Origin: Histoplasma ohiense
Lineage: Eukaryota > Ascomycota > Eurotiomycetes > Onygenales > Ajellomycetaceae
Direction: 5' to 3'
Length of the DNA: 64,000 nt
Assembly: GCA_017607445.1 (NCBI GenBank)
Contig: JAEVHH010000003.1
Coordinates: 1,736,001 to 1,800,000 of the forward strand
Each line of letters starts with the position of its first letter. The stretch's first letter is position 1. Below are positions 61,270-64,000 of the stretch, piece after piece. A program made the position numbers and the translations under genes. A model generated the notes under the pieces. It ran no database searches, was not told the origin of the DNA, and saw only the letters and a list, made by a program, of their open reading frames with translations.

Positions 61270-61956
61270 TCAGAGTGGTTGCAGATTCTTATCATCCTTC
61301 TTGATGAGTTTGATTGTATGATCTATACTGGGTTCTTGGTGAGAAGGAAGCTTTTCAACTTCTTTTTTGTTGAACATGTCTGTGAAGTCTTTGTATGATT
61401 TGGGTAGTTTCTTGTGTGGTTTCTTGAGGTCTTTGAATTCTAGCTTTTCTAATGCTTTTTTGATATCTATCATATTAGCAGTGAACACTTGGATGTTCTT
61501 CTTCTCATATGCTTGATGGGTTAGTAGTTTGTATGCTTCTGCTGATATCTGAGTGAGATCAGTGGTTCTATCAACATTCTTCTTGTAAACATGGTCGCCT
61601 TCTGGGAAAATAAGGCAGTGGTTGTGTGTGTTCAACAAGGTTCCAAATTCTGTGAGCCATGATAGACTGAGTATTAGATTGTACTCAAGGTTTTGTATTT
61701 CATATGCATATACATTCTTTTTCTTGTGTCCTTCTATGTTGACATTAAATCTTACCATATTGTAGGAGGTGGATCCTCTGGAGCTGTCAAATTCACTGAG
61801 CTTATATGGTTTGAAAAAGAGGATACACTGGAGCTTATGCTTCTCAACCAGCTGGGTGTCTATAAGAGTGTAGTGAAGAAAACCACTGTCTATCATTGCT
61901 TGTATGTTGACTAAGCTATTTACAATGACAGAGACTATGATTGTGTCTGCTTGCAT
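61270..61956 (-). pseudogene. pol: A4 protease and RT-linker frame (228 codons)
   Basis: This is the longest open frame in the window. It holds the protease core (MIDSGF then DTQLVEKH) and the NVYAYEIQNLEYNLILSLSW segment, the second half of a gypsy aspartic protease, then a linker into RT with FTDMFNKKE and PSIDHTIKL. The frame ends at a TGA just before the conserved RT blocks. Protease cuts Gag-Pol in the particle. Both ends are created by mutation, so it is a surviving part of pol rather than a gene of its own. Confidence 0.8.
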
Positions 61957-61999
61957 CTTCTGCTTGAATCTTCAGCTAGCTTTCTGCTTCTTGAGCTTT

Positions 62000-63041
62000 T
62001 GTCTGTGTTTTAGAGTGAGAGCTTGTCTTTTCCCTGTTCTTGCCTATCCACGGGTGACACAGCATTTACACATGTGGGGGGTTTACTTGAGGTGATTGCA
62101 TTCAGACATTGATTTGTGAAGTGCTCTGGCTTGTCACAGTGTATGCAGACTTCTCTGATGATTCAGTCAGCAGTGTTCTTCTCTGAGATGTTGAGGACTC
62201 TCAGGCAACTTGTGTTTATGTGTGGGACTCAGTTCATTGATTCTGATTCAGAGGTGGAGAGTGCTGCAGAGCAGTTTGAGATGTATGCATTTATTTGATG
62301 GAATTCTCTGCAATTTTGGAGTGTGTGAAACTGAGACAGATCATTGTTCAACAGATGAAGATCAGTGCAGAATTCACTGTATATTGAGAGCTTTGAATGC
62401 TCTATGCTTTGATTATGCAATTGAAAGTTCAAGTTCTTGAACAATATGTTGATCTTGATGATGTTGTTCCAGTCTTGCCCACCTGCTTCTAGGAGCTTGT
62501 GATTGAATTCAGAAAGATAAGTTGCCAACATGACATTCATCTGATGAGTCTGATTAAGCCAGTCTAACACCTTGGCTTGAAGTGTAGGATTGAGGAAGAG
62601 GGAGTTGAGTTGTCAGAAGACTAGCTCTGATGTATGCTGATGATTCTGACAATGACTCATCCAGGGTTGGAATTTTGCTAACACATCGCCATTCAATCTG
62701 CTATGGATATACCATGCTTGATTGGATAGCGAGCCTATTGCTTGTTCATTGATGTTCAATTTGGTGTTTGCTTTTGACTTCCATGTGAGGTAGAGCACTA
62801 GGTCTCTCTTGTATTTGTTGAGGATTGAAAGCTTCTCTCTTGAAGGCTTTTCATGAGGTGTGGGTGTAGGAGGAATGATGAATGTGGAAGTGCTCATCTC
62901 AGCAAGTCATTGTTGCAATTCAGCCATCTGTAGCACCTGCTGCTGGAGGATGCTTTGTAGGTCTAAGTTATTGTCCACTGTGTTCAGATGTGGTGGATGT
63001 TTGTAGGATTGCTTGTAGTTCATTTCAATATCTAAGGACAT
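62000..63041 (-). pseudogene. gag: A4 gag remnant
   Basis: ATG at 63039-63041 (MSLDIEMNYKQ). One TGA lies near 62904-62906, at a position that is Arg in A1. Two long frames follow: 62613-62897 (MSTSTFIIPPTPTP, LTWKSKANTKLN) and 62229-62570. The CCHC knuckle is at 62106-62147 (CIHCDKPEHFTNQC, intact). Close to repairable by few changes, but not coding as it stands. Confidence 0.85.
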
Positions 63042-63390
63042 ATAATAATAAAAAAAAGGGAAAGGAATACTCAGTCCTCTCACAGACACTATTTGCAGTG
63101 TTGCAGTGCTAAGCTTGATCAAGCTTCTTTGTGAATGCTATTCACAGTGTTATGGTTTGTAGGCACTCAGGCCTTGTAGAACACAGTCAATTGTGTTTTG
63201 AATGCTTAGACACAACAGTCTATATAACTAATGATAAGAGCACTCAGACCCATGAGGAATCTCTTGTAATAACTAGACACTCAGACCTGTAAACAACGCA
63301 CTCGGGTGTAAGAACTGGTAACAACACACTCAGATGTAAGAACTAATAACAAGACACTCAGATCTTAAACACAGAAGAATCAATTTGTAA

Positions 63391-63987
63391 TGTAATGGGC
63401 ATACTTCAATTAACAATTTGGTACTATCCTAATTACAGATTATGAATTGATTAAGGAAAGAAAGAGAAAAGAAATCAGAAGAAAAGGTTGTACAAAGAGG
63501 GTTCTTATAGAAGAAAGTTCAGAGTGGAAGAATATCAGAAGCCACTCCACAGTGGAGTGTGGAGTGGAAGAACATTAAGAGATATGTGTAAGAATTGTTA
63601 GAAGTTACACAAGTGTGGAACATGGGGCAGAGAAATCATTGAGAGCTACACAGAAGAATCATTAGAGACTACACAAGCACAGAACACAGAGTGGGAGAAT
63701 ATAAGGAGCTACACAGAAGAATTGTTAGAGACTATGTGAGTGCAGAACACAGAGCAGAGGAATGTAAGAAGCTACACAGAAGAATTGTTAGAGACTATAC
63801 AAGTGTGAAGCACAGAGTGGAAGAACATTAAGAGCTATGCAGAAAAATTGTTAGAAACTACACAAGTGCAGAGCATGGAGCAGAAGAACATTGAGGGTTA
63901 CACAAGGTCACAACAGCCAGGAACAAGCGGGTGCAGGAGGGGAGTTGGTTGCATAAGTTAATTACTAACAGATGCTAACCCGTCACA
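63391..63987 (-). repeat. 5' LTR of A4 (597 bp)
   Basis: TGTAATGGG...CCCGTCACA. The inner end has no CG; the outer end keeps AAGCGGGTGC and CCCGTCACA. Confidence 0.93.
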
Positions 63988-63992
63988 TTTCT

Positions 63993-64000
63993 GACTGTTG
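63993..64000 (+). repeat. A5 LTR continuation
   Basis: GACTGTTG continues the A5 LTR after A4, as in A2 at about 18771-18778. Confidence 0.7.

Larger units (their letters stand above)
57794..63987 (-). mobile_element. A4: complete family A chromovirus (6194 bp)
   Basis: Two 597 bp LTRs; TTTCT duplicated (57789-57793, 63988-63992). It is the least-decayed full copy: longer open frames, and CGs kept at both outer edges. It is inserted in the LTR of another family A element in the opposite orientation. Confidence 0.95.

Overview
This 64 kb window holds no recognisable host gene. It is a pile of nested, decayed Ty3/gypsy LTR retrotransposons plus two copies of a hAT-like non-autonomous DNA transposon and one SINE. 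The organism is most likely a filamentous ascomycete: the elements are chromodomain Ty3/gypsy elements, the short spliced introns (47 and 57 bp) fit a fungus and one has a TACTAAC branch point, and the copies carry C-to-T/G-to-A hypermutation like RIP. The mutation is strongly CpG-biased (CG to TG or CA) while many CpA sites survive, so a CpG-methylation/deamination or CpG-type RIP lineage is more likely than a Neurospora-type one. The species cannot be named from the sequence.

Three gypsy families are defined here from their LTRs, target-site duplications (TSDs) and order of domains. Family A has LTRs of 471 or 597 bp (TGTRACGGG...). Family B has LTRs of about 263-272 bp (TGTGAGGTG...GCATTACA). 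Family C has 271 bp LTRs (TGTAAGAGATGG...TATTACA, read on the + strand in C1/C2). Each has a CCHC gag, protease, RT, RNase H, integrase and C-terminal chromodomain. B and C also carry an antisense gene in the region between pol and the 3' LTR.

Layout: A1 (1-1090, minus, CpG-rich and unmutated) sits in B1 (to 2363), which sits in B2 (2364-13904). B3 (4618-12051, complete, TSD ATTTT) is inserted in B2. A B LTR fragment, B4 (13905-14173), follows inside hAT-like element H1 (14174-14892), which sits in an old A copy, A0, visible only at 14893-14914 and 34403-34525. B5 (14915-34402, TSD AGAAG) is inserted in A0 and holds a three-LTR C array (C1 17721-25201, C2 25202-32748, TSD GATAT). C1 is split by complete A2 (18700-24929, TSD ATATA). 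C2 carries the SINE (30890-31278). B6 (34526-46766) is also inserted in A0. It is split by complete B7 (+ strand, 35659-44484, TSD CATAG), which carries hAT-like H2 (37048-38412, 8 bp TSD), and by C3 (+ strand, from 46767). C3 is split by complete A3 (48058-54035, TSD TAAAT) and cut at 57724 by A5, whose LTR is itself split by complete A4 (57794-63987, TSD TTTCT). The deepest chain has six levels: A0, H1, B4, B2, B1, A1.

No complete gag-pol is intact. Stops (mostly TGA from CGA or TGG, and TAG/TAA from CAG/CAA) break every copy, and the only undamaged coding stretch is the gag start of A1. The points most worth following up are the conserved spliced antisense genes in C and B, an LTR/leader complementarity that suggests Tf1-type self-priming, protection of element outer edges from CpG mutation, the three-LTR C array, and the hAT-like element with a CpG-retaining minisatellite.
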